A stretch of 64,000 nt of DNA from Desulfobacula sp. (lineage in GTDB: Bacteria > Desulfobacterota > Desulfobacteria > Desulfobacterales > Desulfobacteraceae): positions 1 through 64,000 of the forward strand of contig JAMPXP010000021.1 of the NCBI GenBank assembly GCA_023701135.1, read 5' to 3'. The notes below the pieces were generated by a model, which had not been told where the DNA came from, searched no databases, and saw only the letters and a program-made list of their open reading frames with translations. The position numbers and the translations under genes were made by a program. Positions 44,209 to 56,320 of this stretch are shown piece by piece. The first letter of the stretch is position 1. Every line of letters begins with the position of its first letter.

Positions 44209-47200
44209 TTATTTGCTCAGGCTCAATCTCTGGCGGACCACTTTCATAAGTTTTTCCCTGTCAAGTTTGATCTCATATTCATCAATCCCGACCCGTTTAC
44301 CCTTTTCAATATGGGCCTCGCTGGCCAGGGAAGTGAGCGCAATAACAGTGAGATGAGCGTATTTCGGGTCGTTCTTAATCCGTTTGGTCAATTCAAACCC
44401 GTCCATATTGGGCATTTCAAGGTCAGTGACCACAATATCAATTTCATCGGCCCGTTTGTTTAAGAGTTCCCAGGCGACGAGCCCGTCTTCAGCCTCAATA
44501 ACCTTAAATCCATCCTCTTCCATAAAGGTTTTGACCTGATTCCTGAAAAAAGCGGAATCCTCGGCAAATAAGATTATTTTTTCTCCGGATGTGGCCATTT
44601 CAGCCGCTGCTTTTGCTTCCTCCTTAAACCAGCCGGGATTCAGGATTTTCACCATCTCAAAAATATCCACCAGAAGGGTGGTGTGCTGGTTAATGATCAT
44701 TGAACCTGAGATGGCCGGTTGCTTGAGGGTGCTCTCATCAATATCAAGGTTTATTTCCAGGGCGTCAATGGGCGGCATGACCATCAGGCCCAGCTCTCTG
44801 TCTTTGATCTTGAATACAATGACTTCTTGCTGATCCCTAGGGGCAAGGGGCTGGAAATTTGCCACCTGTGACAGCTCATAGAGCGGCAGTGCCCCGCCTC
44901 TGTATTGAACGACTTTACTGTTGCCGATCTGTTCGATGTTCGATGTTTGAACCCGTTCTATCCTCTCGACAAGATTGAGGGGTGCGGCAAAGTATTCGGA
45001 TTCGGAATTTTTAAATGTCAGTAAGGCAGCCTTGTCTTTGGCTGCCGCCGCTGCCTCTTCCGCTGCCCTGGCCATCTGCCCGGCTTCGGACACGGCGGAT
45101 AGTTCGGCCATCTGGGCAAGGTTTGAAATATCAAGAATCAAGGCGACCTTTCCATCCCCCATAATGGTGGCACCGGCATAGGCTGAACATTTTTTCAAAT
45201 GCCTGCCCACAGGTTTTACAACGATTTCCTCTGAATCCAATAATTTGTCCACCACCAGTCCGTATTTGAAGGCCCCTGCTGAAACAACGGCAATATTGAT
45301 GGCGCTTGCTGAATGATAGCGCCGGTCTTCAGTCTTTCTCTGGGGGAAATCGGCATCACCGTCCTGGGTGTCCAGGATCACGCCCTCTTCAGTGATAATG
45401 TGATGCTTGGACCTTCTGTCGGCAAGGTTTTGTCTTCGCTCAGGCAATTCTTCGCTGACGGCCGGAACGGTGTAGGTTTTTTCAATGCCGAGCATCTCGG
45501 CAAGGTTAAGCAAGGGGAGAAGTTCACCTCTGAGCCTTACCACTGCTGCATCTCCGACCTTTTCAATTTTTTCTTTGACCTGGGCTGCCGGGATTCTGAG
45601 CAGCTCGTTTAAATTGACCTGGGGAACGGCATATCTTTCATTACCCACCGACGTGATCTGGCTTGGGATAATGGCAAGGGTCAGGGGTAGCTTGATCTGA
45701 ATATCGGTACCTTCTCCGGGCACGGAATCCAGCTCAATGATACCGCCAAGATTGCTGATATTCGTTACCACCACATCCATGCCGACACCCCGGCCCGAAA
45801 CATCGGTAACCTCTTTGGCCGTTGAAAAACCAGGCAGGAAAATGAGTTCCATCTTCTGCTTGTCGGACATCTCAGAAACCTGCTGCTCGGAGATCAGATT
45901 TTTGTCAACTGCGGAATTGGCAATTTTATTCGGGTGAAGCCCTCTTCCGTCATCGGAAATTACAATATTCACCTGCCCTGCTTCATGGAAGGCTTTTAGG
46001 ATGATTTTTCCCGTGGGCTGTTTTCCCATCTGTTCTCTTTCCATGGGGCTTTCGATCCCATGGTCTACGGAGTTCCGGATCAGATGGGTCAACGGATCAT
46101 TGATGGATTCCAGGATGGTTTTATCCAATTCGACATCTTTGCCTTCAATGATCAGATCAATGGTTTTCCCGAGCTGATGGGACAGATCCCGGACCACACG
46201 GCTGAATTTATTCAAAATATTGGCGATGGGCTGCATTCTTGTCCGCATGATGGCTTCCTGGAGTTCGGAGGTAATCATATCGATTCTCTGGCTGGATAAT
46301 TCGGTTGCCTTCTGATTTGAGGAATTGATGCCCTGAAGCAATTGATTACGACTTAAAACAAGCTCTCCGGCAAGGTTCATCAGGGTATCCAGAAGGCCCA
46401 CATTCACCCTGAGTGAGGATTGGGGTTTGGCTGCGGCATTCATTTCTTTTTCCGCAGAGGACTGGGTCTCTTCCTCATTCTCCTCGGTTTTTTTAATTTC
46501 TTTTGCGGCAGATATGGCAGATTGCTTTTGGTTTTCAACTGGTGCCGGTTTTATCGTTTTGCTTATTTGCTGTTCAGTTGAGGTCGGTTTGGGTGCTCTT
46601 ATGGGTTTCATGACACTGGGTTCGCCGTCTGGATTTTTAACGGTGGCAGACACAATCATCTGGTCTGAAACGGCATGGATGTATTGCTTTTTAATGTCAA
46701 ATAAAGTTTCCGTCATGTCATATTCTATAATGGAGGCGAACAGAACCTGGAACGGTATCCTGGCGGGAACGCTGTCATCATAGAGTGTTCCCACGGAATC
46801 AAAATCAATCCTGGAGTCGATGATGATTCCTGTTTTCTGCAAGCTGTTCAAGACTTCGATGGGATTTTTATCTTTTCTCTGGATATCATGAATCAAATCG
46901 TACTCCACCAGAAAAAGATTTTTTCCTTCTGATTTATATTGCTCCATTTCAAAGAGGGATACCTGGGGAAAGATCCTTCCGTCCGGAAGGACAATGTCCA
47001 CAATTTTGGAAACCATTTCTTTTTTTTCTTCAGGAACCGATGCCTTTGTGATATTTTCAAGGGCGGTGATATGGTGGGAAACATCCACCTCATTGCTGGT
47101 CTCGATATTCTTTAACAGAGTTTCAAGTTGATCAAACCCTTTTAACAAAACACTGATCCGTGTCGAATCCGGAATCAATTCTCTGTTTCGGATGAGGCCT

Positions 47201-47421
47201 AGAACATTTTCCAGATGGTGGGACAGGTCTTTTATGGTGGTCAACCCCATGAACCCGGCCCCGCCCTTAATCGAATGGGCAGCCCGGAAAACATTATTCA
47301 CAAGATCCAGGTCTATGTTTTCACCCGCTTCCTCAATGGTCAAAAGATCGCTTTCAATATCTCCTAAATGATCGAGTGATTCTTCGATATACATTTGTAG
47401 GGTTTCGTCATCTTGAAACAT
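44209..47421 (-). CDS. cheA: Hybrid CheA kinase with two CheW-like domains and receiver
   Basis: A 1070-residue histidine kinase, well beyond a usual CheA (~650-700). The P1 Hpt domain has His49 in FRAAHSIKGGAGFMG. A variable middle part is followed by P3 dimerisation and the kinase domain (LIRNSVDHGIESP, ISDDGRGLHPN, GRGVGMDVV). The first CheW-like domain (from about 615; LRGELLPLLNLAEML) is split by a charged insert around NLADRRSKHH. A second CheW-like domain (about 820-930; YRGGALPLYELSQV) and a C-terminal receiver (about 945-1065; Asp in IDIVVTDLEMPNMDG) complete it. ATG 47421 (MFQDDETLQ) follows CAGGAG. The protein heads a five-gene chemosensory operon lacking receptor, CheY and CheD genes. 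Confidence 0.94.
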   Translation of the reverse strand: MFQDDETLQMYIEESLDHLGDIESDLLTIEEAGENIDLDLVNNVFRAAHSIKGGAGFMGLTTIKDLSHHLENVLGLIRNRELIPDSTRISVLLKGFDQLETLLKNIETSNEVDVSHHITALENITKASVPEEKKEMVSKIVDIVLPDGRIFPQVSLFEMEQYKSEGKNLFLVEYDLIHDIQRKDKNPIEVLNSLQKTGIIIDSRIDFDSVGTLYDDSVPARIPFQVLFASIIEYDMTETLFDIKKQYIHAVSDQMIVSATVKNPDGEPSVMKPIRAPKPTSTEQQISKTIKPAPVENQKQSAISAAKEIKKTEENEEETQSSAEKEMNAAAKPQSSLRVNVGLLDTLMNLAGELVLSRNQLLQGINSSNQKATELSSQRIDMITSELQEAIMRTRMQPIANILNKFSRVVRDLSHQLGKTIDLIIEGKDVELDKTILESINDPLTHLIRNSVDHGIESPMEREQMGKQPTGKIILKAFHEAGQVNIVISDDGRGLHPNKIANSAVDKNLISEQQVSEMSDKQKMELIFLPGFSTAKEVTDVSGRGVGMDVVVTNISNLGGIIELDSVPGEGTDIQIKLPLTLAIIPSQITSVGNERYAVPQVNLNELLRIPAAQVKEKIEKVGDAAVVRLRGELLPLLNLAEMLGIEKTYTVPAVSEELPERRQNLADRRSKHHIITEEGVILDTQDGDADFPQRKTEDRRYHSASAINIAVVSAGAFKYGLVVDKLLDSEEIVVKPVGRHLKKCSAYAGATIMGDGKVALILDISNLAQMAELSAVSEAGQMARAAEEAAAAAKDKAALLTFKNSESEYFAAPLNLVERIERVQTSNIEQIGNSKVVQYRGGALPLYELSQVANFQPLAPRDQQEVIVFKIKDRELGLMVMPPIDALEINLDIDESTLKQPAISGSMIINQHTTLLVDIFEMVKILNPGWFKEEAKAAAEMATSGEKIILFAEDSAFFRNQVKTFMEEDGFKVIEAEDGLVAWELLNKRADEIDIVVTDLEMPNMDGFELTKRIKNDPKYAHLTVIALTSLASEAHIEKGKRVGIDEYEIKLDREKLMKVVRQRLSLSK

Positions 47422-47548
47422 ATCAAATCTCCTGAATGGGTTGTAACACTGAAATGGTAATAAACGGTCCAATACCTCTTATTGCAGCAATTTACAGAAG
47501 ATATCATAAAAAGTCAAACCCGGAATGCTGAAATATAAGGGCAATTCA

Positions 47549-48784
47549 TTAAATTTTTCGCACAATATCATTGACCCGGCAATCTGCTTCAATCTTGATC
47601 AATACGATGGTATTGGGTTTCGCATCGGAAATGGGATGATGTTGAATATCAGTAAGTTCCATGATTTTAAACGGTTTAGGGTTTTGCCGGGGGGACAGAA
47701 TTTCAATGAAATCCCCAAGACTGATCCTGTTTCGGATTTCTACGATATAGGTTTGAGGGGCATCAATCCCGATAATTTTTCCGACGAAACCGTGGATTTC
47801 CCCTTTATGCCGGTTATCGTAGTTTTGAAGGGTTTCGCCGGGTTTGTCAAAATAGAACCCGGTACAATATTCCCGGTGAAACACCCGGTAGAGTTCGGAA
47901 AACCATTCCGGGTCCGTTTTGTAGGTTTCCGGATCGCTGATATATCGGTCAATGGCATTTCGATAGGTCTTGACAACGGATGCAAGATAGTTGATTCCCT
48001 TCATGCGGCCTTCAATTTTGAGGGAGGTGATGCCGGCCCGGATCAGTTCGGGAATATGTTCAATCATGCACAGGTCTTTTGAATTGAAGATATAGGTACC
48101 TCTCTCGTCTTCAAGAACCGGGTGGTATTGATCCGGCCGCAATTCCTCCACAACGGCATATTTCCAGCGACAGGGATGGCTGCAAAGCCCCCGGTTGCTG
48201 TCCCGGCCGCTTAGAAAACTGCTTAAAAGGCAGCGGCCGGAATAGGAAATGCACATGGCGCCGTGAACAAAGACTTCTGTTTCCATGGGGGAATGCCCGG
48301 CAATTTCCCGGATTTCGGATAGGGATAATTCCCTGGCCAGGTTGACGCGTTTAACGCCTAAGCGATGCCAGAATTCTACGGCATTGATATTGGTGGTATT
48401 GGCCTGGGTACTGAGGTGAACAGGGATATGGGGAATGATGTCCTTTGCCAGGAGTAAGATTCCGGGGTCGGAGATAATGATGGCATCCGGGCCGATCTTT
48501 CCTGTTTGTGATAAAAAGGCCCTGATTTTTTCCTGCTCGTGATTCCGTGAATAGATATTGCAGGCAAGGTACACTTTAACCTTCTGCCGATGGGCGAACG
48601 CAACAGCATTGATAAGTTCTGCCTCGGAAAAATTGCCTGAAAAATTTCTCAGGCTGAAGTCATTTCCAGCCAGATAGACTGCATCTGCGCCATAGTGAAC
48701 TGCGATTTCAAGTTTTTCAAAATTCCCCGCCGGCGCAAGCAGTTCAGGCTTAATCAAGGCTTTTTCAGAAGTGTTCTGTATCAT
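47549..48784 (-). CDS. U32 family peptidase
   Basis: A 411-residue U32 (collagenase-like/YhbU-RlhA) family protein: PELLAPAGNFEKLEIAVHYG, GADAVYLAG, FVHGAMCISYSGRCLLSSFL (the U32 signature with a Cys), RGLCSHPCRWKY and SLKIEGRMKG. Relatives include RNA hydroxylation and ubiquinone hydroxylation enzymes as well as putative peptidases, so protease activity is not certain. The conserved cysteines could hold an Fe-S cluster. The start ATG 48784 lies only 2 bases after the 3' CCA of tRNA-Arg, with no ribosome site. Confidence 0.9.
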   Translation of the reverse strand: MIQNTSEKALIKPELLAPAGNFEKLEIAVHYGADAVYLAGNDFSLRNFSGNFSEAELINAVAFAHRQKVKVYLACNIYSRNHEQEKIRAFLSQTGKIGPDAIIISDPGILLLAKDIIPHIPVHLSTQANTTNINAVEFWHRLGVKRVNLARELSLSEIREIAGHSPMETEVFVHGAMCISYSGRCLLSSFLSGRDSNRGLCSHPCRWKYAVVEELRPDQYHPVLEDERGTYIFNSKDLCMIEHIPELIRAGITSLKIEGRMKGINYLASVVKTYRNAIDRYISDPETYKTDPEWFSELYRVFHREYCTGFYFDKPGETLQNYDNRHKGEIHGFVGKIIGIDAPQTYIVEIRNRISLGDFIEILSPRQNPKPFKIMELTDIQHHPISDAKPNTIVLIKIEADCRVNDIVRKI

Positions 48785-48786
48785 AA

Positions 48787-48861
48787 TGGTGCCCCCGGCA
48801 AGAATCGAACTTGCGCACAAGGATTAGGAATCCTATGCTCTATCCACTGAGCTACGGGGGC
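48787..48861 (-). tRNA. tRNA-Arg (CCU)
   Basis: The reverse strand reads as a full cloverleaf: acceptor GCCCCCG/CGGGGGC, D arm GCTCAGTGGATAGAGC, anticodon arm AGGAT-TCCTA-ATCCT giving anticodon CCT, T arm GCAAGTTCGATTCTTGC, discriminator A and an encoded CCA. It reads AGG codons. The U32 gene follows 2 bases downstream on the same strand. Confidence 0.95.
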
Positions 48862-48866
48862 AAAGA

Positions 48867-50699
48867 CTATTGAATGATTAAATTCTGCCCCGGAAAAATC
48901 TTGCTTTTTTTGCTCAGATGATTCAAGGCAAGGAGCCTGTCCACAGAGATCTTATGTTTTTTTGCAATGGAAAGCGGGCTGTCACCATTTTTAACCTTGT
49001 ACCGGGTCACGGTTTCTTTAGGCGGTGAGATCTGTTTCCCGGATGCGATGGTCAGATTCTGGCCCACAGTTAAGGTCGTTCCGGATAATTTATTCTCAGC
49101 CATGATGCTTTTTGTGGTGGTATTGAATTTTTCAGCAATGGCGAACAGGTTGTCTCCCCGCTGGACCGTGTATTTTTGAACCGTTTTTGTTTTTTCAAGT
49201 TTTCCAGGCCGGGCTGCCGTTTTCGGAGTGCCCTGATCATCAGATGCATCCGGAATCTTTAATTTTCTGCCGGCAGTAAGTTTCCGCGCCTTCCCCAGAT
49301 TATTGGCGTCCATTATGGCCTCCGGGGTGGTCTTATATTTTTCTGCAATACTGAATAGGGTTTCCCGTTTTCCCACTCGATGTGTGATATAAGAAGTCTG
49401 AGGCAAAGGAGAAGAGGTTGATTTAATGGAATCTGCTTTGGACAGAAACAGCTCGGCTTTTTCTTCGGGCACCCTCAATTGGTAGGTTTCATCCGGCAGC
49501 ATGGCATATCTGAGTTCCGGGTTAAGATCCTGCAATACAGCCGCATCCACCCCTATTTCATCGGCGATATCACTGAGCCGGACCTGGTTTGTTATTTCAC
49601 AGGTTCTATAGGGAATGGGAGACAAGGGTTGTTCTATGCTGATATTGTATTTTTCGAGATTATTGATGATATGAAGGGTTGCCAGAAATCTGGGGACATA
49701 TCTGGCGGTTTCCCGGGGAAGTTTTTGATAAAGATCCCAGAAATTATCCAGGTAGTTGATCTTTTGGGTCCGGATGGTGCCGAGGACTCTTCCTTCACCG
49801 CAATTATAGGCGGCAAGGGCCGTGGTCCAGTCCCCGAACAGGCCGTGAAGCTCTTTTAGGTAATTGATGGCGGCAAGGGTTGCTTTTTCCGGGTCCATGC
49901 GTTCATCAATATAATGATCGCGGTTTAATCCGAATTTATATCCGGTGGAAGGAATAAACTGCCATAATCCAAGCGCTCTCGCAGAGGAAAGGGCTCTCAA
50001 TTTAAACCCGCTTTCAATGAGGGGGAGCCAGGAGATTTCTTCCGGAAGGCCTGCTTTTTTTAATTCGGAAATAATATAGGGCCTGTACCGGTGGGACCGT
50101 TCAAGGGCCTGGATAAAAAAGTTTCGTTCCGGCCCGGTCAAGCTGTTGATTTCATCCTGGACAAAATTGTTCATGATGAGGGGGATTTCATTGTGGGGCC
50201 CGTTTGCTACGGTTTGACGGGAGGCATAAATTTCAAGAATCCGCTTGGAAATCAGAAACCGGACATCTTCTTTCTGCTGATAAAATTCAGGATAGGTTTC
50301 CGTTTCGATTTCCATAATGGATGCATACGCATCATCAAGATTGCTTAAAGCGTCCTCGATTTTGCCCTCTTCCCACATTTCCTGGGCTGAATTGCAAAGC
50401 TCCAGGGCCTCGTCGATTTTTTGCTGGGCAAAAAGATCTGAATCCCCGTTTTCCTGATCTGATGGATTTTCAGATTCAGATAGGTCTGTTTTTTCATAAT
50501 CATCAAAACCGGAACGGGTTGAAGATCTGCTTCCGTTAATTTTTTTTGAATCCTGCTCAGAAGATTCAAGGCCGTTGTGCGAGCCAGAAAGGCCCTGGGT
50601 GTTTATGAATTGTTCCGAGGTCGTGGCGCGAAATGATTGCTGGCAACCTGCAAAGATCCAAAAACATACTGAGATGATGGCAAGTTTTGATTTTAACAT
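48867..50699 (-). CDS. mltD: MltD-like lytic transglycosylase with LysM repeats
   Basis: A 610-residue lipoprotein (lipobox IFAGC) that cleaves peptidoglycan glycan strands. An acidic linker is followed by an SLT domain (about 180-320) with catalytic Glu in ISWLPLIESGFKLRALS, then GLWQFIPSTGYKFGL and ALAAYNCGEGRV. After a linker come three LysM domains at the C-terminus (from about 435, 505 and 560; for example YTVQRGDNLFAIAEKFNTTT). ATG 50699 follows AAGGAGAG. It is upstream of and in the same direction as tRNA-Arg and the U32 gene. Confidence 0.94.
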   Translation of the reverse strand: MLKSKLAIISVCFWIFAGCQQSFRATTSEQFINTQGLSGSHNGLESSEQDSKKINGSRSSTRSGFDDYEKTDLSESENPSDQENGDSDLFAQQKIDEALELCNSAQEMWEEGKIEDALSNLDDAYASIMEIETETYPEFYQQKEDVRFLISKRILEIYASRQTVANGPHNEIPLIMNNFVQDEINSLTGPERNFFIQALERSHRYRPYIISELKKAGLPEEISWLPLIESGFKLRALSSARALGLWQFIPSTGYKFGLNRDHYIDERMDPEKATLAAINYLKELHGLFGDWTTALAAYNCGEGRVLGTIRTQKINYLDNFWDLYQKLPRETARYVPRFLATLHIINNLEKYNISIEQPLSPIPYRTCEITNQVRLSDIADEIGVDAAVLQDLNPELRYAMLPDETYQLRVPEEKAELFLSKADSIKSTSSPLPQTSYITHRVGKRETLFSIAEKYKTTPEAIMDANNLGKARKLTAGRKLKIPDASDDQGTPKTAARPGKLEKTKTVQKYTVQRGDNLFAIAEKFNTTTKSIMAENKLSGTTLTVGQNLTIASGKQISPPKETVTRYKVKNGDSPLSIAKKHKISVDRLLALNHLSKKSKIFPGQNLIIQ

Positions 50700-50883
50700 T
50701 TCTCTCCTTGATCCTTATGGGTTTAGTGTTTTGAAGGTTTTATTAGTAAATTAGGTAGGCCTTGTCAAGTATATATGTTGCAGGTGTATAAATAGTCAGG
50801 GAATATTCTTAAATTCTCCTTGAATGTGAGGGCGGATATTGCTATTAGTTGGATGGCAAAATCATGTGATTTATACATTATGA

Positions 50884-52179
<1,296 letters not shown>

Positions 52180-52189
52180 TGGACGATGA

Positions 52190-53860
<1,671 letters not shown>

Positions 53861-53863
53861 ATC

Positions 53864-53907
53864 ATGAGAAGGAGCGCAAAAATTTTCATTTTTGCGCTCC
53901 TTCTCAT
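53864..53907 (+). repeat. Perfect 19-bp hairpin over a start codon
   Basis: ATGAGAAGGAGCGCAAAAA and its exact reverse complement flank the 6-base loop TTTTCA. The left arm begins with the ATG of the protease gene and contains the only GGAG-like sequence nearby. The right arm encodes part of the signal peptide. No T-run follows, so it does not look like an ordinary pyrG terminator. Confidence 0.9.
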
Positions 53908-54649
53908 TGTATCGTGTTCATCAGCAACGGCCGATGAAACCGATGCAGCCGAAGACAACCGGCTCTCAAATCTGATTAAAAAAATCAAACCTTCCATTGT
54001 GGCCGTTGGCACCTATTATTTTAATGATGTTCCCAAGGCCGCCTATCTGGGAACGGGTTTTATCATTGACAACGGGAAAAGACTTGTGACCAATTATCAT
54101 GTCGTCCAGCCCATCCTGGAAAAAAAGAAAACCGCTTATCTGAGAATATTCCACGTGAATTTTCCCGACACCGGGATCAAGGCGGGGATTTTGGCCGTGG
54201 ATGAATTTCATGACCTTGCCATCCTGGAACATGAATCAGAGCCGCTGCCTTCGCTGACGCTCGGGGAGTCCACTTTGGTGAGAGAAGGGCATGGGGTTAT
54301 TTTTACAGGCTATCCCGTCGGGCTGGTCTTCGGACTGAACCCCACGACCCATAGCGGAATCGTTTCAGGCATCGCCCCCCTTATCAAGCCCAGCCCCAGC
54401 GCAAGAATCATTGACGGGGACCTGATCCGGCATCTGAACAAGCCCTATGATATCCTCCAAATAGATGCCTCCGCCCTGCCGGGGAACAGCGGAAGCCCGG
54501 TCATCCTAAGAAGCTCGGGCCAGGTGGTCGGTGTCATCAATATGGTATTTGTAAAGGGTAAAAAAGAGCACGCCCTGTCCGAGCCCACCGGCATCACCTA
54601 TGCCATTCCCTCGGATTTTATCAAGGCCCTGAAAAAATCAATCCCATGA
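53864..54649 (+). CDS. Exported trypsin-like serine protease
   Basis: A 261-residue S1/DegP-like protease domain protein without a PDZ domain. It has a signal peptide (about 1-24; IFIFALLLIVSCSSATAD, where SCSS could be a lipobox), His in LVTNYHVVQP, Asp in VDEFHDLAILEHE and Ser in LPGNSGSPVI. It acts in the periplasm, on substrates unknown. There is no ribosome site before ATG 53864; the pyrG stop is 3 bp upstream, so reinitiation is likely. The first 44 bases form a perfect hairpin. The 3' end overlaps the opposite-strand 55-codon gene by 29 bp. Confidence 0.9.
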   Translation: MRRSAKIFIFALLLIVSCSSATADETDAAEDNRLSNLIKKIKPSIVAVGTYYFNDVPKAAYLGTGFIIDNGKRLVTNYHVVQPILEKKKTAYLRIFHVNFPDTGIKAGILAVDEFHDLAILEHESEPLPSLTLGESTLVREGHGVIFTGYPVGLVFGLNPTTHSGIVSGIAPLIKPSPSARIIDGDLIRHLNKPYDILQIDASALPGNSGSPVILRSSGQVVGVINMVFVKGKKEHALSEPTGITYAIPSDFIKALKKSIP

Positions 54650-54788
54650 TCACGGTAACAATCAGCGCGATGACGATCCATGCCCCTACCCATAAGGGAG
54701 ATCGGGATTGTTCCGGGATGATACCGCATTTCGGGCACTTTTCTGTTAAGGATTCTAATTTTTCAGCACAATTCGGGCAGATTTTCAT
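54621..54788 (-). CDS. 55-residue zinc-ribbon membrane protein
   Basis: A small reverse-strand gene encoding 55 residues: a zinc ribbon (CPNC at 4-7 and CPKCG at 18-22) followed by one TM helix (about 33-52, LWVGAWIVIALIVTVIMGLI). The start ATG 54788 follows CCGGAG. It lies 12 bp downstream of the M20 peptidase stop on the same strand, so it is probably co-transcribed. Its end overlaps the protease gene on the other strand. The zinc ribbon-TM layout is common in small bacterial membrane proteins of unknown role. Confidence 0.75.
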   Translation of the reverse strand: MKICPNCAEKLESLTEKCPKCGIIPEQSRSPLWVGAWIVIALIVTVIMGLIFSGP

Positions 54789-54800
54789 GGCCGGCTCCGG

Positions 54801-56204
54801 TTAAGGGTTCGCAATGATCAAAGACAGGGCCTGGGTCAGTTTTTTAACATAGGGGAGATGCAGGAATTCATTGGGACCATGGGCATTGGACTGAGGCCCC
54901 AGAACCCCTGTGACCAGAAATTTGGCTTCGGGGAATGTTTCACACAGAAGATTCATAAAGGGGATGGACCCGCCCTCACCGGTAAAACAGGGAGTGTTGC
55001 CGAAACAGAGTAAAGCGGCCTTGCTGATCCGGGTTTCGAGCTCACTGCCCGTGCCCGGCATATCCCATCCCTTGGCCTGCTTTAAAACATTGAAAGTCAC
55101 ATGGGCGCCATAGGGCGGGTCCTTTTCCAGCAAGGTTTTGACCCGTTCCGCAGCCAGCCCTGTGTCCACTCCGGGTGGAGTCCGGATGGACAGCAAGAGT
55201 TTTGTGGATTCCCGGATGACGTTGGCCGCCTTGTCCAGGGGCGGGAATCCTTCTGCACCGGTGCAGGACAGGGTGGGTTTCCAGGTGCCTGCAATGATGA
55301 GGTCGACTGGGTCAAGGCCTGTGGGGAAAGCCCCTTCAACCAGGGGGAGGTTGGATATCAGGCTGTTACCCAGAAGCGCTGCCGTTGTTTGAATCTGGGC
55401 CAGTCTTTTTTCAGGGATGGGGCCATGAAGTTCTTCCACCAAAATTTCCCCAGTTTTTGAATCTTCAATCCGGTCCATCAACTGCCGTATAATCCTGAAG
55501 CTGGAGGCGACCATCCCGGAAGCGCCGGAATGGATGCTTTGGCTTAATATTTTTGCTTCCAGTTCACCCACAATAGTGCCCCGTAGAGATGTGGTGATCC
55601 ACATCCGCTCATAGTCGCCGCAGCCCGAGTCAAGACATACCCCCAGAGTTGGTGTACCGATTTTGTCCCGGAGGGCTTCAAGATAATAATCCAAATCCCG
55701 GCTGCCGCTTTCTTCGCAGGTTTCAATGAGGATGACGCATCTGCCGTGGGGAATCTTATGGACTTGAAGGGCTTTGACGGCGAGGGCGGCAGCGAAGACG
55801 GCATATCCGTCATCAGCGCTACCCCGGCCGTAAAGCCGGTTGTTTTCAGTGACCGGCTGCCAGGGTCCCTTATTATCATCCCAGCCCTGGGCCGGGGGCT
55901 GTTTGTCCAGATGTCCGTATAAAAGGAGAATCTCTTTATTTGCAGGCCCGGTCGCCTCAATTTCAACCAGAAGAACAGGGGTTCGGTCTTCAGGGGATAG
56001 GATCTGAATCCCGGAGTTTTCAAGGGCCAGATTTTTCAGCCAGGTTTCCGCCAGCCTCAGGGTGTCCATTAACAACCCCGATGATTTCCAGTCCGGTGCA
56101 AAAAAGGGGGATACGGCAGGAATGGCAATATAGTCCTTTAATGCCGGCATGGCGGATTTGTCCCAGGTTTTTTCGATGAATGCCTTTATTGAATTGATAT
56201 TCAC
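54801..56204 (-). CDS. M20 family metallopeptidase (dipeptidase-like)
   Basis: A 467-residue zinc peptidase of the M20 family (carnosinase/ArgE/DapE relatives). It has ILLLYGHLDKQPPAQGWDD (metal His and adjacent Asp), LYGRGSADDGYAVFAAALA (bridging Asp), CEESGSRDLDYYL (general-base Glu and metal Glu), then CLDSGCGDYERMW, and a dimerisation domain in the middle. It is the type annotated as M20 dipeptidase. The start is GTG 56204 behind AAAGGG. It probably hydrolyses dipeptides or N-acyl amino acids in the cytoplasm. Confidence 0.92.
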   Translation of the reverse strand: MNINSIKAFIEKTWDKSAMPALKDYIAIPAVSPFFAPDWKSSGLLMDTLRLAETWLKNLALENSGIQILSPEDRTPVLLVEIEATGPANKEILLLYGHLDKQPPAQGWDDNKGPWQPVTENNRLYGRGSADDGYAVFAAALAVKALQVHKIPHGRCVILIETCEESGSRDLDYYLEALRDKIGTPTLGVCLDSGCGDYERMWITTSLRGTIVGELEAKILSQSIHSGASGMVASSFRIIRQLMDRIEDSKTGEILVEELHGPIPEKRLAQIQTTAALLGNSLISNLPLVEGAFPTGLDPVDLIIAGTWKPTLSCTGAEGFPPLDKAANVIRESTKLLLSIRTPPGVDTGLAAERVKTLLEKDPPYGAHVTFNVLKQAKGWDMPGTGSELETRISKAALLCFGNTPCFTGEGGSIPFMNLLCETFPEAKFLVTGVLGPQSNAHGPNEFLHLPYVKKLTQALSLIIANP

Positions 56205-56320
56205 AATAATACCCTTTATACATGATCAAATGGTGATATGAGACAGGGTTAAAACCTACAGGAAAATAAAGGCGCTTACAAGAAAATAGATGCTTGTGCC
56301 CTAAAAACAGGATGGCTCAG

